From NCBI RefSeq assembly GCF_017301735.1, contig NZ_CP071090.1, forward strand, positions 2,408,001 to 2,472,000: a stretch of 64,000 bases of DNA. The letters run 5' to 3'. A model generated the notes under the pieces. It did no database searches. It was not told the DNA's origin and saw only the letters and a list, made by a program, of their open reading frames with translations. Shown piece by piece: positions 37,637-46,910 of the stretch; positions within the stretch are counted from its first letter, which is position 1, and each line of letters opens with the position of its first letter. Origin of the DNA: Pyxidicoccus parkwaysis. GTDB lineage: Bacteria; Myxococcota; Myxococcia; Myxococcales; Myxococcaceae. Position numbers and translations under genes: made by a program.

Positions 37637-38452
37637 GTGTCACCCTTCGAAAGCGGACGTCGGCTCTGCCTGCTCGTCGAGGCAGGGGAGACGCGCTACG
37701 CGGTGGAGGCCACGTCCGTCATGGAGGTGGCCATGCCTGGAGCCAACGGCGGCAGCCTCCGCGGCGTGCTGGAGGTGAAGGACCTGTCCGCCCTGCTCGG
37801 AGGCCCGCCAGAGGAAGGGCAGGGCATGGTGGTGGTGCTCGACGTCAGCCCCACACTGGCCGTGCGCGTCCGTTCCGTCGTGGAGGTGGCCGACGTGGCC
37901 CGCGCACCCTTCTTCCTGCTGCCGCCGGGACTGGCGGACTCGCTGGCGCCGCTGAGCCGCGGCGCGGTGCTGCACAAGGAGCGTCTGTACCTGGAGCTCA
38001 TCGCCGAGGCGCTGCCCCACCGCGTGGGCCCGCGCCTGTCGCCTGCTCCCCCGCGCCCCGTGCACTGGGCCGAGGCAGCGCCCGAGCGCGCGCTCATCTT
38101 CGAGTCGCAAGGGCGCCTGTTCGGCGTCCCGCTGGGCTTCGTGTCGCAGGTGGTGGAGCGCGGGGATGCCTTCAGCGTACTGCCCGTGCAGAGCGGGCCG
38201 GTGGCCGGTATCTTTCCGCATGTCCAGGTGCTCTGGCCCATCTGCTCCGTCCCCGCGCTGCTGGGCGCGCCCCCGGCCGCCGAGGCCTTCTTCATCCTCA
38301 CGGAGCTGGCCGGCCGGAACGTGGGGCTGACGGCCACCCGGGTGCTCGGCGTGCTGCAGCGTTTCGAGCCGGACGAGGTTGCCGGCACCTTCAGCGCTCC
38401 CGGGTTGCCCGGCCCCGTGTTGTTCCTGGACCTGCAGCGCATGTTTTCTTGA
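37637..38452 (+). CDS. Double CheW-like domain protein
   Basis: 271 residues from GTG 37637. Two CheW-like beta-barrel modules: residues 8-125 (LCLLVEAGETRYAVEATSVM, LRGVLEVKDLSALLG, VVVLDV) and 140-271 (LIFESQGRLFGVPLGFVSQV, VLWPICSVPALLG, FFILTELAGRNVGLT). No kinase or receiver domain. It probably links chemosensory-type signalling to the next gene, romR, which follows in the same direction. Function otherwise unknown. Confidence 0.8.
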   Translation: MSPFESGRRLCLLVEAGETRYAVEATSVMEVAMPGANGGSLRGVLEVKDLSALLGGPPEEGQGMVVVLDVSPTLAVRVRSVVEVADVARAPFFLLPPGLADSLAPLSRGAVLHKERLYLELIAEALPHRVGPRLSPAPPRPVHWAEAAPERALIFESQGRLFGVPLGFVSQVVERGDAFSVLPVQSGPVAGIFPHVQVLWPICSVPALLGAPPAAEAFFILTELAGRNVGLTATRVLGVLQRFEPDEVAGTFSAPGLPGPVLFLDLQRMFS

Positions 38453-38569
38453 TCGTCCCGGAGCGCGAACCGTAAGCTGCCCCGCTTGATAGAGTGCCGC
38501 GACCTGACTTTTAGCGGCAGGAATCCCCAACGAATTCAGGGGGGTGGACGCCCCCCGAGGCCCGAACCG

Positions 38570-39871
38570 ATGCCCAAGAATCTGCTGGTCGCCGACGACT
38601 CGCTCACCATCCGGAAGGTGATCGGGATGATCTTCGCGACCGAGGACTTTCAGGTGACCGCGGTGGACAACGGGCTCGATGCCATCTCCCGCTCCCGCGA
38701 GCTGCGCCCGGATGTGGTCCTCGCGGACGTGATGATGCCGGGCAAGAGCGGCTACGAGGTCTGCGAGGCGCTGAAGAGCGACCCGGCGACCCAGGGCATC
38801 CCCGTGCTGCTGCTCGCCGGCACTTTCGAGGCCTTCGACGAGAACCGCGCCAAGGCCGCCCGCGCGGATGACCACATCGCCAAGCCCTTCGAGAGCCAGG
38901 TGCTGCTGGACAAGGTGAAGGCGCTGGTGGGCCAGAAGTCCAACACCATGCCGGCCTCCGCGGCCACGCGCGTGCTTCCGCCCTCGGCCCAGCCTCCGGC
39001 GGGTGCGCCGGCCGCCCAGCCCGCGGCTCCCGCGGGCGCCCGTCCTCCGGCGGGGATTCCGCAGGGCACCCAGGGTGGCTTCCCGCGTCCTCCGGGCCCT
39101 GGCGCTCCGCCTCCGGGTGCTCCGGGCGCGCCGCGTCCTCCCGGCCCGGGCGTGCCTCCGGGGCAGATGGCTCGCCCGCCGGGCCCTGGCGCTCCGCCTC
39201 CGGGCGCGCCGCGTCCTCCGGGCCCCGGCATGCCGCCTCCGGGCGCGCGTCCTCCGGGTCCGGGCGTGCCGCCTCCGGGCGCGCGTCCTCCGGGTCCGGG
39301 CGTGCCGCCTCCGGGCGCCGCCGCGCGTCCGGGCGTGCCGCCTCCGCCGGGCGCTCCCGCTCCGGGCATGCCGCCGCGTCCGGGCATGCCGCCCGCGCCG
39401 GGGGCTCCTGGCGCCCGTCCTCCTCCCGGGATTCCGCAGGGCACCCAGGGCGGCTTCCCGCGTCCTCCTCCGGGTGGCGCGCCGCTGCCTCCCGCTCCGG
39501 CCGCCGCGCCGCAGCCGGCCGCTCGCGCCAGGGATCCGTTCGGGCTCGGCGCTCCCGCGGCGCCGGCGGCCGCGCAGCCGTCCATCAGCATCGAGGACTC
39601 GCTGCCGGACACCCATGGCGCCGAGGAGATCTCCCTCGACATTGGCGCCCCGGCGGCTCCCGCTCCGGCCGTGCAGGCCCGTCCCGCCGCCGCTCCGGCT
39701 GCTCGTCCGACCACGTCCGACGGGGGCGAGGCGCAGCTGCGCGAGGCGCTGTCCAAGGCCTCCCGCGAGGTCATCGAGAAGATTGCCTGGGAGGTCGTAC
39801 CGCAGCTCGCGGAGACCATCATCCGCGAGGAGCTCGAGCGGCTCATCAAGGACCGAGAGACGCAGCACTGA
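38570..39871 (+). CDS. romR: RomR-like response regulator of motility and polarity
   Basis: 433 residues from ATG 38570. Receiver 1-120 with VADDS, phospho-acceptor D53 in VLADVMMPGKSG, and IAKPFES. Residues about 125-345 are a long Pro/Gly/Ala low-complexity linker (recurring PPGPG, APPPGA). The C-terminal helix EVIEKIAWEVVPQLAETIIR and the following REELERLIKD are the conserved RomR targeting region. RomR marks the lagging pole and acts with RomX as GEF for the polarity GTPase MglA. Length and D53 agree with M. xanthus RomR (about 420 residues). A GGGGGG/CCCCCC hairpin (38539-38556) precedes the start. Confidence 0.88.
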   Translation: MPKNLLVADDSLTIRKVIGMIFATEDFQVTAVDNGLDAISRSRELRPDVVLADVMMPGKSGYEVCEALKSDPATQGIPVLLLAGTFEAFDENRAKAARADDHIAKPFESQVLLDKVKALVGQKSNTMPASAATRVLPPSAQPPAGAPAAQPAAPAGARPPAGIPQGTQGGFPRPPGPGAPPPGAPGAPRPPGPGVPPGQMARPPGPGAPPPGAPRPPGPGMPPPGARPPGPGVPPPGARPPGPGVPPPGAAARPGVPPPPGAPAPGMPPRPGMPPAPGAPGARPPPGIPQGTQGGFPRPPPGGAPLPPAPAAAPQPAARARDPFGLGAPAAPAAAQPSISIEDSLPDTHGAEEISLDIGAPAAPAPAVQARPAAAPAARPTTSDGGEAQLREALSKASREVIEKIAWEVVPQLAETIIREELERLIKDRETQH

Positions 39872-39903
39872 GGCGTTCTTCGCCGTAACCTCCTGAACTC
39901 CCC

Positions 39904-39927
39904 GCCGGCCCCGCTCACGGGGCTGGC
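39904..39927 (+). promoter_or_regulatory. Leader hairpin just upstream of valS
   Basis: GCCGGCCCCG-ctca-CGGGGCTGGC, a 10-bp stem (one G-T pair) ending 8 nt before the valS ATG. The only Shine-Dalgarno-like GGGG is inside the stem, so it could limit initiation or act as a weak terminator for romR. No T-tract follows. Confidence 0.45.
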
Positions 39928-39935
39928 CGTCTGCA

Positions 39936-42900
39936 ATGACTGATACGACTGAACTGTCCAAGGCCTACGAGCCGACCGAAGTCGAGGCGCGCAACTACGC
40001 CTTCTGGCTGGAGAAGAACTACTTCCGCGCCGAGGCGACCTCCGACAAGCCCGCCTTCTCGATTGTCCTGCCGCCGCCCAACGTGACGGGCAGCCTGCAC
40101 ATCGGCCACGCACTCACCGCCACCATCCAGGACATCCTCACCCGCTGGAAGCGGATGAGCGGCTTCAATGCCCTCTGGTTGCCCGGCACGGACCACGCCG
40201 GCATCGCCACGCAGATGGTGGTGGAGAAGGAGCTGAAGAAGACCGAGGGCAAGAGCCGCCACGACCTGGGCCGCGCGAAGTTCCTCGAGCGCGTCTGGGA
40301 GTGGAAGGGCAAGTACGGCGCCCGCATCGGCGAGCAGCACCGCTACCTGGGCGCCTCGCTGGACTGGAGCCGCGAGCGCTTCACCATGGACGAGCAGTCG
40401 TCCGCGGCGGTGCGCGAGGTCTTCGTCCGCCTGTACGAAGAGGGCCTGATGTACCGGGCCCAGAAGCTCATCAACTGGTGCCCCTCGTGCCGCACGGCGC
40501 TCAGCGACCTTGAGGTGGAGCACGAGGAGAAGAACGGCTCCATCTGGCACATCCGCTATCCCGTGAAGGACAGCGACCGCACGCTCACCGTGGCCACCAC
40601 GCGCCCGGAGACGATGCTGGGCGACACCGCGGTGGCCATCCACCCGGATGACGAGCGCTACACGGGCCTGGCCGGCCAGACGGTGAAGCTGCCGCTGACG
40701 GACCGCGAGATTCCCATCATCGCGGACGCGGAACTGGTGGACCCGAAGTTCGGCACCGGCGTGGTGAAGGTGACGCCCGCGCACGACTTCAACGACTACC
40801 AGACGGGCCTGCGGCACAAGCTGCCCATGCTCACCATCCTGGACGACGCGGCCCGGATGACGAAGGAGACCGGCAAGTACGCCGGCATGGACCGCTTCGA
40901 GGCGCGCAAGCAGGTGCTCGCGGACCTCACGGAGCTGGGCCTCCTGGAGAAGGAGGAGCCCCACAAGCTCTCCGTCGGCACGTGCCAGCGCTGCGCCACC
41001 GTGGTGGAGCCGCGCCTGTCGCCGCAGTGGTTCGTGAAGATTGAGCCGCTCGCGAAGCCGGCGATTGAAGCGGTGGAGCAGGGGCGCACGAAGTTCGTCC
41101 CCGAGGCGTGGACGAACACGTTCTTCCACTGGATGCGCAACATCCACGACTGGTGCGTCAGCCGCCAGCTCTGGTGGGGCCACCAGATTCCGGCCTACTA
41201 CTGCACGTCGTGCAGCCCGCGTCAGGGCGACGACACGGACCTGCCGCTGGACGCGCCCACGGTGAAGGTGGGCGGCGTGGACTTCGCGCGCGCCGAGCCC
41301 ATCGTCTCGCGCGAGCCGCCCACGTCCTGCCCCAAGTGCGGCGGCGCCAGCTTCATCCAGGACCCGGACGTGCTGGACACGTGGTTCTCGTCCGGCCTGT
41401 GGCCGTTCTCCACGCTGGGCTGGCCGCGTGAGACGGCGGAGCTCAAGACGTTCTACCCGACGTCCGTCATGGAGACGGGCCACGACATCATCTTCTTCTG
41501 GGTCGCCCGGATGATGATGATGGGCATCCACTTCATGGGGGACGTGCCCTTCCGCACCGTGTACCTGCACGCGATGGTGCGCGACGAGAAGGGCGAGAAG
41601 ATGTCCAAGACGAAGGGGAACGTCATCGACCCCCTGGACATCGTCCTCGGCGCCCCGGCGGACAAGCTCCAGCCGACGCTGAAGAACAAGTTCCCCCAGG
41701 GCATGCCGGCGTTCGGCGCGGACGCGCTGCGCTTCACGCTCGCGTCGCTCACGCAGCAGGGCCGCGACATCAAGCTCTCGCTGGACCGGCTCGCGGGCTA
41801 CAAGGCCTTCAGCAACAAGCTGTGGAACGCCAGCCGCTTCGCCCTGATGAACATGGGCGACTTCCAGCTCGACGCGCGCCCGCTGACGGAGCGCACGCTG
41901 ACGCTGGCGGACCGGTGGATTCTCTCCCGCCTGCAGCGCGCCACCACCGAGACGCGCAACGCGCTGGAGCAGTACGGCTTCGCCGAGGCCGCCTCCACGC
42001 TGTACCAGTTCCTCTGGGCCGAGTTCTGCGACTGGTACATCGAGCTGGCGAAGGGCTCGCTGTACGGCGAGGACGCGGCGGCCAAGGACTCCACGCGCGC
42101 GGTGCTGGTGTACAGCCTGGACCGCATCCTGCGCCTGATGCACCCGTTCATGCCGTTCATCACCGAGGAGATCTGGCAGAAGCTGCCGATGTCCCGGCCG
42201 ACGGAAAGCATCATGATTGCCCCGTACCCGGAGCCGGACACGGCGCTGGTGGACGAGGCGGCGGAAGCGGAGATGGCGCCCGTCATCGCCGCCATCGAAG
42301 GTCTGCGCACGATTCGCGGCGAGAGCAACCTGCCGCCCGCGACGAAGGTGAAGGCCGTCATCCAGACAGCCGACGCGCGCACGCGTGAGCTGCTGGAGCG
42401 CTGGCGCGGCTACCTCATGCCGCTGGCCGGTCTCTCCGAGGTGCAGGTGGGCGCGCCGGGCGCGAAGCCGCCGCAGGCCGCCGCCTTCGTCGGCTCCAAC
42501 CTGGAGATCTACGTGCCGCTGGCGGGCCTCGTCGACCTGGACGCGGAGCGCGAGCGGTTGAAGAAGGAGATTGCACGCGCCGAGCAGGAGATTGGCGGCG
42601 TGCTGCGCAAGCTGGACAACCCCAACTTCGTGGCCAAGGCGCCGCCGGACGTGGTGGAGAAGGACCGCGCCCGCGTCGAGGAGCTGAAGGAGCGCAAGGC
42701 CAAGCTTCAGGACCACCTGCAGCGGATTGCCCCGGAGCCCACCATGCCCGAGAACACGCCGTCCGAGAGCAGCACGCCGTCTTCCCAGGAGTCCGTCTCC
42801 CCCTCCGCCCAGGCCCAGGTGACGGCCGCCCCGAAGCAGGATGAGAAGGGCGGTGTGGACCTGGGCCAGGAGCTGAAGGGAGAGATGGGTGATGCGGGCG

Positions 42901-43646
42901 GCGCGCCCGAGGCGGCGGACCCGCAGGTCCAGGACGCGCTCGCCAAGCTGCGCGAGCGCACCAAGGAGGGCCTGTCCGCGGCCGACCACCAGGACCTCGG
43001 CGTGGCGTACATGAGCATGGGGCTCGTGGACGACGCGATGCGCGAGTTCAACCGGGCCAAGGAAAGCGGCGCCGCCGCCCCGGCTGCTGAGACCTCCGAC
43101 GAGGCCTCCGCTCCGGCCAAGGCGCAGGGCGACAAGCTGGGCAAGGTGATTGAAGAGGGCGAGCCCAAGCCTCCCGCGAAGCCCAAGCAGAAGAAGACGC
43201 CCGCTCCGGCCTCGGCCAAGGTGCAGGGTGACTCGCTGGCGAAGCAGGTTGTGGCGGAAGTCCGCAGAGCCGGGGCACCGGTGAAGACCGCCGCGGCTCC
43301 GGAGAAGGCGGCTCCCGCGAAGAAGGCGGCCCCGGCGAAGGCGGCGAAGGCGGCGAAGAAGGCGGCCCCTGCGAAGAAGGCCGCAGCTCCGGCGAAGAAG
43401 GCGGCGGCGAAGAAGGCCCCTGCGAAGAAGGCCGCGAGCAAGGCGACGGCGAAGAAGGCGGCGGCGAAGAAGGCCCCGGCCAAGAAGGCCGCCGCGAAGA
43501 AGGCCGCGAGCAAGGCGACGGCGAAGAAGTCCGCAGTGAAGAAGGCTCCCGCCAAGAAGGCGGTGGCGAAGAAGGCTCCCGCGAAGAAGGCCACCGCCAA
43601 GAAGGCGGCGGCGAAGAAGGCCACCCGGGCGAAAGCCCGTCGGTAA
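39936..43646 (+). CDS. valS: Valyl-tRNA synthetase with TPR and histone-H1-like C-terminal extension
   Basis: 1236 residues in one frame. Residues 1-936 are a complete ValRS: HIGH motif GSLHIGHAL (55), editing domain with [13 protein letters not shown] and [20 protein letters not shown] (about 555), anticodon-binding region, and the C-terminal coiled-coil ([20 protein letters not shown]). Bacterial ValRS normally ends here. Then come an acidic Ser/Pro linker, a TPR-like helix pair (about 997-1045: [35 protein letters not shown]) and, from about 1110, over 100 residues of Lys/Ala repeats (PAKKAAxKKA). M937 (nt 42744) could be an internal start, so the tail might also be made separately. It is charged like a DNA- or RNA-binding tail. 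Confidence 0.93.
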   Translation: MTDTTELSKAYEPTEVEARNYAFWLEKNYFRAEATSDKPAFSIVLPPPNVTGSLHIGHALTATIQDILTRWKRMSGFNALWLPGTDHAGIATQMVVEKELKKTEGKSRHDLGRAKFLERVWEWKGKYGARIGEQHRYLGASLDWSRERFTMDEQSSAAVREVFVRLYEEGLMYRAQKLINWCPSCRTALSDLEVEHEEKNGSIWHIRYPVKDSDRTLTVATTRPETMLGDTAVAIHPDDERYTGLAGQTVKLPLTDREIPIIADAELVDPKFGTGVVKVTPAHDFNDYQTGLRHKLPMLTILDDAARMTKETGKYAGMDRFEARKQVLADLTELGLLEKEEPHKLSVGTCQRCATVVEPRLSPQWFVKIEPLAKPAIEAVEQGRTKFVPEAWTNTFFHWMRNIHDWCVSRQLWWGHQIPAYYCTSCSPRQGDDTDLPLDAPTVKVGGVDFARAEPIVSREPPTSCPKCGGASFIQDPDVLDTWFSSGLWPFSTLGWPRETAELKTFYPTSVMETGHDIIFFWVARMMMMGIHFMGDVPFRTVYLHAMVRDEKGEKMSKTKGNVIDPLDIVLGAPADKLQPTLKNKFPQGMPAFGADALRFTLASLTQQGRDIKLSLDRLAGYKAFSNKLWNASRFALMNMGDFQLDARPLTERTLTLADRWILSRLQRATTETRNALEQYGFAEAASTLYQFLWAEFCDWYIELAKGSLYGEDAAAKDSTRAVLVYSLDRILRLMHPFMPFITEEIWQKLPMSRPTESIMIAPYPEPDTALVDEAAEAEMAPVIAAIEGLRTIRGESNLPPATKVKAVIQTADARTRELLERWRGYLMPLAGLSEVQVGAPGAKPPQAAAFVGSNLEIYVPLAGLVDLDAERERLKKEIARAEQEIGGVLRKLDNPNFVAKAPPDVVEKDRARVEELKERKAKLQDHLQRIAPEPTMPENTPSESSTPSSQESVSPSAQAQVTAAPKQDEKGGVDLGQELKGEMGDAGGAPEAADPQVQDALAKLRERTKEGLSAADHQDLGVAYMSMGLVDDAMREFNRAKESGAAAPAAETSDEASAPAKAQGDKLGKVIEEGEPKPPAKPKQKKTPAPASAKVQGDSLAKQVVAEVRRAGAPVKTAAAPEKAAPAKKAAPAKAAKAAKKAAPAKKAAAPAKKAAAKKAPAKKAASKATAKKAAAKKAPAKKAAAKKAASKATAKKSAVKKAPAKKAVAKKAPAKKATAKKAAAKKATRAKARR
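43297..43645 (+). repeat. Lys/Ala-rich low-complexity repeat
   Basis: Imperfect repeats of gcgaagaaggc units encoding KKA/PAKK blocks at the 3' end of valS, like histone H1 or HctA-type tails. Such tracts are prone to slippage, so length may vary between strains. Confidence 0.85.
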
Positions 43647-43657
43647 CTGGAGGCGAC

Positions 43658-44527
43658 GTGCAGCAGGATTACCTCGACCGGCTCATCTCGCTCGCCCTCG
43701 ATGAGGATCTGGGGGCGGCGGGTGATGTCACCTCGCAGGCCCTCATTCCTCACGACGCGGAGGGGAGCGCGGAGCTGGTCGCCAAGGAGCAGCTGGTGCT
43801 CGCGGGGCTGGATGCCTTCATCCGCGTGTTCCACAAGGTGGACCCCGACGTCGAGGTGGAGCTGGTCCGCCGCGACGGCGAGGAAATCAAACCCAAGGTG
43901 GTCGCCGCGCGCTGTCACGGGCGGATGCGCTCGCTGCTGGCGGCGGAGCGCACCGCGCTCAACCTCGTCCAGCGAGCGGCGGGCATCGCCACCCTGGCGC
44001 AGCAGGCGATGACGTCCGTGCGCGGGTCCAAGCTGAAGGTGCTGGACACGCGCAAGACGCCTCCGGGCATGCGCTGCCTGGCGAAGGACGCCGTGCGCAT
44101 GGGCGGCGCCACCAACCACCGCTTCGGCCTCTTCGACGGTGTCCTCATCAAGGACAACCACATCGCGGCGGTGGGTGGCTCCATCTCCGAGGCCCTGCGC
44201 CTCGCGAAGCTGCACGGGCCCCGGCTGGCCAAGATTGAAATCGAGGTCACCAACCTCAAGCAGCTCGCGGAGGCGATTGAGCACGGCGCCGACGTGGTGA
44301 TGCTCGACAACATGGACGACGCGCAGATTCGCGAGGCGGTGAAGCTCACCGCCGGCCGCGTTCCGCTCGAAGTCTCCGGTGGCGTCACCCTGGACCGGCT
44401 GCCCCGCCTCGCGAAGCTCGGCGTGGACTTCGTGTCCATGGGCGCGCTCACGCACTCCGCGCGGGCCATGGACCTGTCGCTGGAAATCACCGGCGCCGCG
44501 AAGCGCGTGCGCAAGCCGAAGCCCTGA
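43658..44527 (+). CDS. nadC: Quinolinate phosphoribosyltransferase (nicotinate-nucleotide pyrophosphorylase)
   Basis: 289 residues from GTG 43658. NadC hallmarks: LALDEDLGAAGDVTSQALIP, AAERTALNLVQRAAGIATLA, LDTRKTPPGMR, NHRFGLFDGVLIKDNHI, EIEVTNLKQL, VVMLDNM, LEVSGGV, and VDFVSMGALTHS. It converts quinolinate and PRPP to nicotinate mononucleotide in NAD synthesis. It starts 11 nt after valS and may share its transcript. A strong hairpin lies 46 bp downstream. Confidence 0.96.
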   Translation: MQQDYLDRLISLALDEDLGAAGDVTSQALIPHDAEGSAELVAKEQLVLAGLDAFIRVFHKVDPDVEVELVRRDGEEIKPKVVAARCHGRMRSLLAAERTALNLVQRAAGIATLAQQAMTSVRGSKLKVLDTRKTPPGMRCLAKDAVRMGGATNHRFGLFDGVLIKDNHIAAVGGSISEALRLAKLHGPRLAKIEIEVTNLKQLAEAIEHGADVVMLDNMDDAQIREAVKLTAGRVPLEVSGGVTLDRLPRLAKLGVDFVSMGALTHSARAMDLSLEITGAAKRVRKPKP

Positions 44528-44572
44528 CGTACCCGCCAGGGCGGTACTCCGTCGCAGCTGAGCTGTGATAGT

Positions 44573-44609
44573 CCCTCGATTCCAATTTCTCCTGGAATCG
44601 AGGGATTTT
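44573..44609 (+). terminator. Hairpin that could terminate nadC and masks the next gene's ribosome site
   Basis: CCCTCGATTCCA-atttctcc-TGGAATCGAGGG followed by ATTTT: a perfect 12-bp stem. As a terminator it would end nadC. Its 3' arm also contains GAGGG, the Shine-Dalgarno of the lipoprotein gene starting at 44611, six bases before the ATG. It may therefore serve as a translational switch instead of, or as well as, a terminator. Confidence 0.7.
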
Positions 44610-44610
44610 C

Positions 44611-45237
44611 ATGCAAGCAATGCTTCGGAGCGTCCTGCTGTGTTCGCTGTTCGTCGCCGTCGGCTGCAAGCACGTCGCGCCGACGCCTCCGCCGGAGGCG
44701 CTGCCGTCCGTCACCGAGAACTGCGACGCGACGCAGAAGGCCATCTCCAAGGACGCGGACACGCGCGCGAGCCCGTACAGCATCGACCAGCACGTGGAGA
44801 AGAACTTCAAGGACCGCAACGTGTCCTGGCTGATGACGGACAGCGCCTACCAGAAGTTCATCGTGCAGACGGGCGCGAAGAACTTCGGCCGGTGCAACGA
44901 CAGCGGCTGCTTCCTGTTCGCGGCTCCCTCGGCCACCATCCATGACGCCGTCGCGAAGTCGATGGTGGATGGGAAGCATGACCCGGCGGTCATCGGTCAG
45001 GCGCTCGGGCTGCCCGCGAAGAACTTCGAGGGGCCGCTGCGGATGATGACGCTGAACCTGGCGACGTCGAAGTCGTGCGCGCGCCTGCCGGTGGATGAGG
45101 ACCCGGGCGTGTGGAAGTGCCAGACGCCCGAGGACAAGGACTGCTTCAAGTTCGGCGGCTACACCTCCGGCGGCATCCCGGAGATCATGGTCATCAACGC
45201 GCCCGTGGACCAGGCCACCGTGGCGGAGGTGCCGTGA
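44611..45237 (+). CDS. Lipoprotein of unknown function
   Basis: 208 residues. Lipoprotein signal MQAMLRSVLLCSLFVAVGCK with the acylated Cys at 19. The mature part has eight or so Cys (CDATQK, RCNDSGCF, KSCARL, WKCQTPEDKDCF), suggesting disulphides in the periplasm or on the surface. No family recognised. Its ribosome site lies in the 3' arm of a strong hairpin. It overlaps the next small gene by GTGA. Confidence 0.75.
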   Translation: MQAMLRSVLLCSLFVAVGCKHVAPTPPPEALPSVTENCDATQKAISKDADTRASPYSIDQHVEKNFKDRNVSWLMTDSAYQKFIVQTGAKNFGRCNDSGCFLFAAPSATIHDAVAKSMVDGKHDPAVIGQALGLPAKNFEGPLRMMTLNLATSKSCARLPVDEDPGVWKCQTPEDKDCFKFGGYTSGGIPEIMVINAPVDQATVAEVP

Positions 45238-45479
45238 GCGATGAGGAGGTGCTCTACCAGAGCCCGCTCCTCTACCGCCTGCTGCGCGCGCCGGATGGAG
45301 GCCTGACGCTGGAGGTCGTCGTGGGCGGCATCGCCATGTACGAGGTCCGCGTGCGCCTCACGCCCGACGAGGCGCAGTCCTACGCCCGGGAGGGCACGGC
45401 CTTCATCGACCGCATGGCGAAAGCCATCATGGCCGACCCTCCCTTCGGGGGACGCTCGGTGCGCGCCTCGGAGGCGTGA
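45234..45479 (+). CDS. Small conserved-looking protein, unknown function
   Basis: 81 residues from a GTG overlapping the upstream stop. Sequence VLYQSPLLYRLLRAPDGGLT then LEVVVGGIAMYEVRVRLTPD suggests a small beta-sheet fold. No motif or family recognised. Translationally coupled to the lipoprotein gene and followed at once by a strong terminator, so the two form a short operon. Confidence 0.65.
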   Translation: MSDEEVLYQSPLLYRLLRAPDGGLTLEVVVGGIAMYEVRVRLTPDEAQSYAREGTAFIDRMAKAIMADPPFGGRSVRASEA

Positions 45480-45481
45480 GT

Positions 45482-45519
45482 GAAGGAGGAGGTGCGTTTC
45501 GCGCGCCTCCTTCTTTTTT
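45482..45519 (+). terminator. Rho-independent terminator
   Basis: GAAGGAGG arm and CCTCCTTC arm with a GC-rich upper stem around a TTTC loop, followed by TTTTTT. It lies three bases after the stop of the small gene. It separates this operon from the ECF operon promoter that begins ten bases later. Confidence 0.9.
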
Positions 45520-45528
45520 CTTCGGGCA

Positions 45529-45556
45529 GGTTCCCACGCCGGACCGCTCGCGTGTC
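45529..45556 (+). promoter_or_regulatory. Predicted ECF sigma-dependent promoter (sigma gene)
   Basis: GGTTCCCA-N12-CGCGTGTC, 20 bp before the ECF sigma gene. The identical motif with identical spacing precedes the lipoprotein gene at 48507. This suggests that the sigma factor recognises it and regulates itself. Confidence 0.65.
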
Positions 45557-45576
45557 TCAAGTCGCGTGGAGCCGAA

Positions 45577-46089
45577 ATGGCACGAGGACTGAGCGCCTCG
45601 GAGCTCAAAGCCATCTATGAAATCTACGCGCCCACGGTCCACCGTCGGGCCAGGACCCTGCTCGGCCGCGATTCGGATGCGTGGGACGCCGTGCAGGAGG
45701 TCTTCTGCCGCCTGATGGAGTCCGGGGCCGCGTTCCGCGCGGAGGCACGCCCCATGACGTACATCTACCGCGTCACGACGAACGTCAGCCTCAACCTGCT
45801 CAGGTCCCGAGCGCTGAGGGACGTGGCCGCGGGGGAGGCACCGCCTCCAGATGAAGCGGCAGCGGAGCCCGGAGAGGTGGAGGCTCGCAACCTCCTGCGC
45901 GCGCTCGCGCGAGAGTTGGACGAGCGGGCCCTGCAGATTGCCACGCTCCACTTCATGGACTTCCTCACCCAGGAGGAAATCGTGGAGGTGGTGGGCCTGT
46001 CGCGGAAGACGGTGGGCAAGGTGCTGGAGCAGGTGCGCACGCGGGCCCGCGAGCTCGCCGTGGAGCCCAAGCACGGAGTGGTGTCATGA
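45577..46089 (+). CDS. ECF RNA polymerase sigma factor
   Basis: 170 residues. Region 2: LKAIYEIYAPTVHRRARTLL, AWDAVQEVFCRLME, RPMTYIYRVTTNVSLNLLRS; region 4 (about 105-160): LDERALQIATLHFMDFLTQE then EIVEVVGLSRKTVGKVLEQV with the HTH. No region 3, as in all ECF sigmas. It overlaps the anti-sigma gene by ATGA. It should direct RNA polymerase to the GGTTCCCA/CGCGTGTC promoters. Confidence 0.92.
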   Translation: MARGLSASELKAIYEIYAPTVHRRARTLLGRDSDAWDAVQEVFCRLMESGAAFRAEARPMTYIYRVTTNVSLNLLRSRALRDVAAGEAPPPDEAAAEPGEVEARNLLRALARELDERALQIATLHFMDFLTQEEIVEVVGLSRKTVGKVLEQVRTRARELAVEPKHGVVS

Positions 46090-46910
46090 GCGAGCACCTG
46101 TCCGACCTCGTGCTGGACGAGTTGGCCCTGGGAGGCAGGCCCTTCCCGGCGCACGTGGATGCCTGCGCACGGTGCCGCGCACGGCTCGACCGGTTTCGGG
46201 CGGAAGGAGCGGCCCTTCGAGCCTCGGAAGAATTCCCACGCACGTTGGCGCAGGTGCTGGAGGGAGATTCGTCCGCAGCGCGTGTGCGCGAGCTGGAAGG
46301 AACGAAGCCCGCCACGTGGGAGCGCGTCGTCGAGGGAACGACGCCTGCCACGCCCGCGCGCATGCGGGTCGGTGCGAAGCCTTCCACGCCTGCGCGCTCC
46401 TGGTTCCACTGGCTGCGCTACCTCGCCCCCGTCGCCGTGGCCGCGGGCCTTTCCACGGTGGTGCTGCTCCGTGAGCCGGACGATGGCGTGCGGGTGAAGG
46501 GCGGCCCCTTCGTCTCGCTCGTGCGGCAGCGCGATGGCGCGGTGGACGCGCCCCTTCAGCCCGGTGACGTGGTGACGCTCTCAGTGCACGCGGCGCCGCA
46601 TCGGTACGCGCTCGTGCTCGTCACTGATGCGGCGGGGACGGTGTCCGCGCTCTGGCCCGCGCGCGGTGACAAGAGCGGAGACCCGTCCGAGCTCCCCGCG
46701 ACGCCCACCTTCGTCGTCACCCCGGGCAACTTCACCCTCGACGCCTATTTCTCCGATGCGCCCCTCGCGCTCGCGCAGGTTCGTGAAGGCGTCGCGAGCG
46801 CGACCGTCACGTGCGTGGCCCGGCACCAGCCTCCGGACTGCGAGCCGCCCTCCCTGGTAGAAGGCGCGGCGCGCCACCATCGACTCTCCGTCTCCGTGAA
46901 CTCTCCATGA
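46086..46910 (+). CDS. Membrane anti-sigma factor with zinc site and DUF4384-like outer domain
   Basis: 274 residues. The N-terminal anti-sigma zinc motif is HVDACARC (H23, C27, C30). A single membrane helix (about 118-134, YLAPVAVAAGLSTVVLL) follows. The periplasmic part, VDAPLQPGDVVTLSVHAAPH, RYALVLVTDAAGTVSALWPA, then VVTPGNFTLDAYFSD, resembles DUF4384, a domain that often accompanies caspase-like proteins. Overlaps both neighbours (ATGA with sigma, ATGATG with the caspase gene). It likely holds the sigma factor at the membrane until an envelope signal or the adjacent protease releases it. Confidence 0.85.
   Translation: MSEHLSDLVLDELALGGRPFPAHVDACARCRARLDRFRAEGAALRASEEFPRTLAQVLEGDSSAARVRELEGTKPATWERVVEGTTPATPARMRVGAKPSTPARSWFHWLRYLAPVAVAAGLSTVVLLREPDDGVRVKGGPFVSLVRQRDGAVDAPLQPGDVVTLSVHAAPHRYALVLVTDAAGTVSALWPARGDKSGDPSELPATPTFVVTPGNFTLDAYFSDAPLALAQVREGVASATVTCVARHQPPDCEPPSLVEGAARHHRLSVSVNSP

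Noticed and set aside
39915..42989. 1024-codon open frame antisense to valS
   Set aside because: Composition is Arg/His/Leu/Val-rich shadow of a GC-rich gene; the plus strand encodes an unmistakable ValRS.
43297..43645. Lys/Ala repeat as a non-coding satellite or assembly artefact
   Set aside because: The frame stays open through the whole tract and ends with a normal stop 11 bp before nadC, so it is treated as coding; long-read confirmation would still settle its length.
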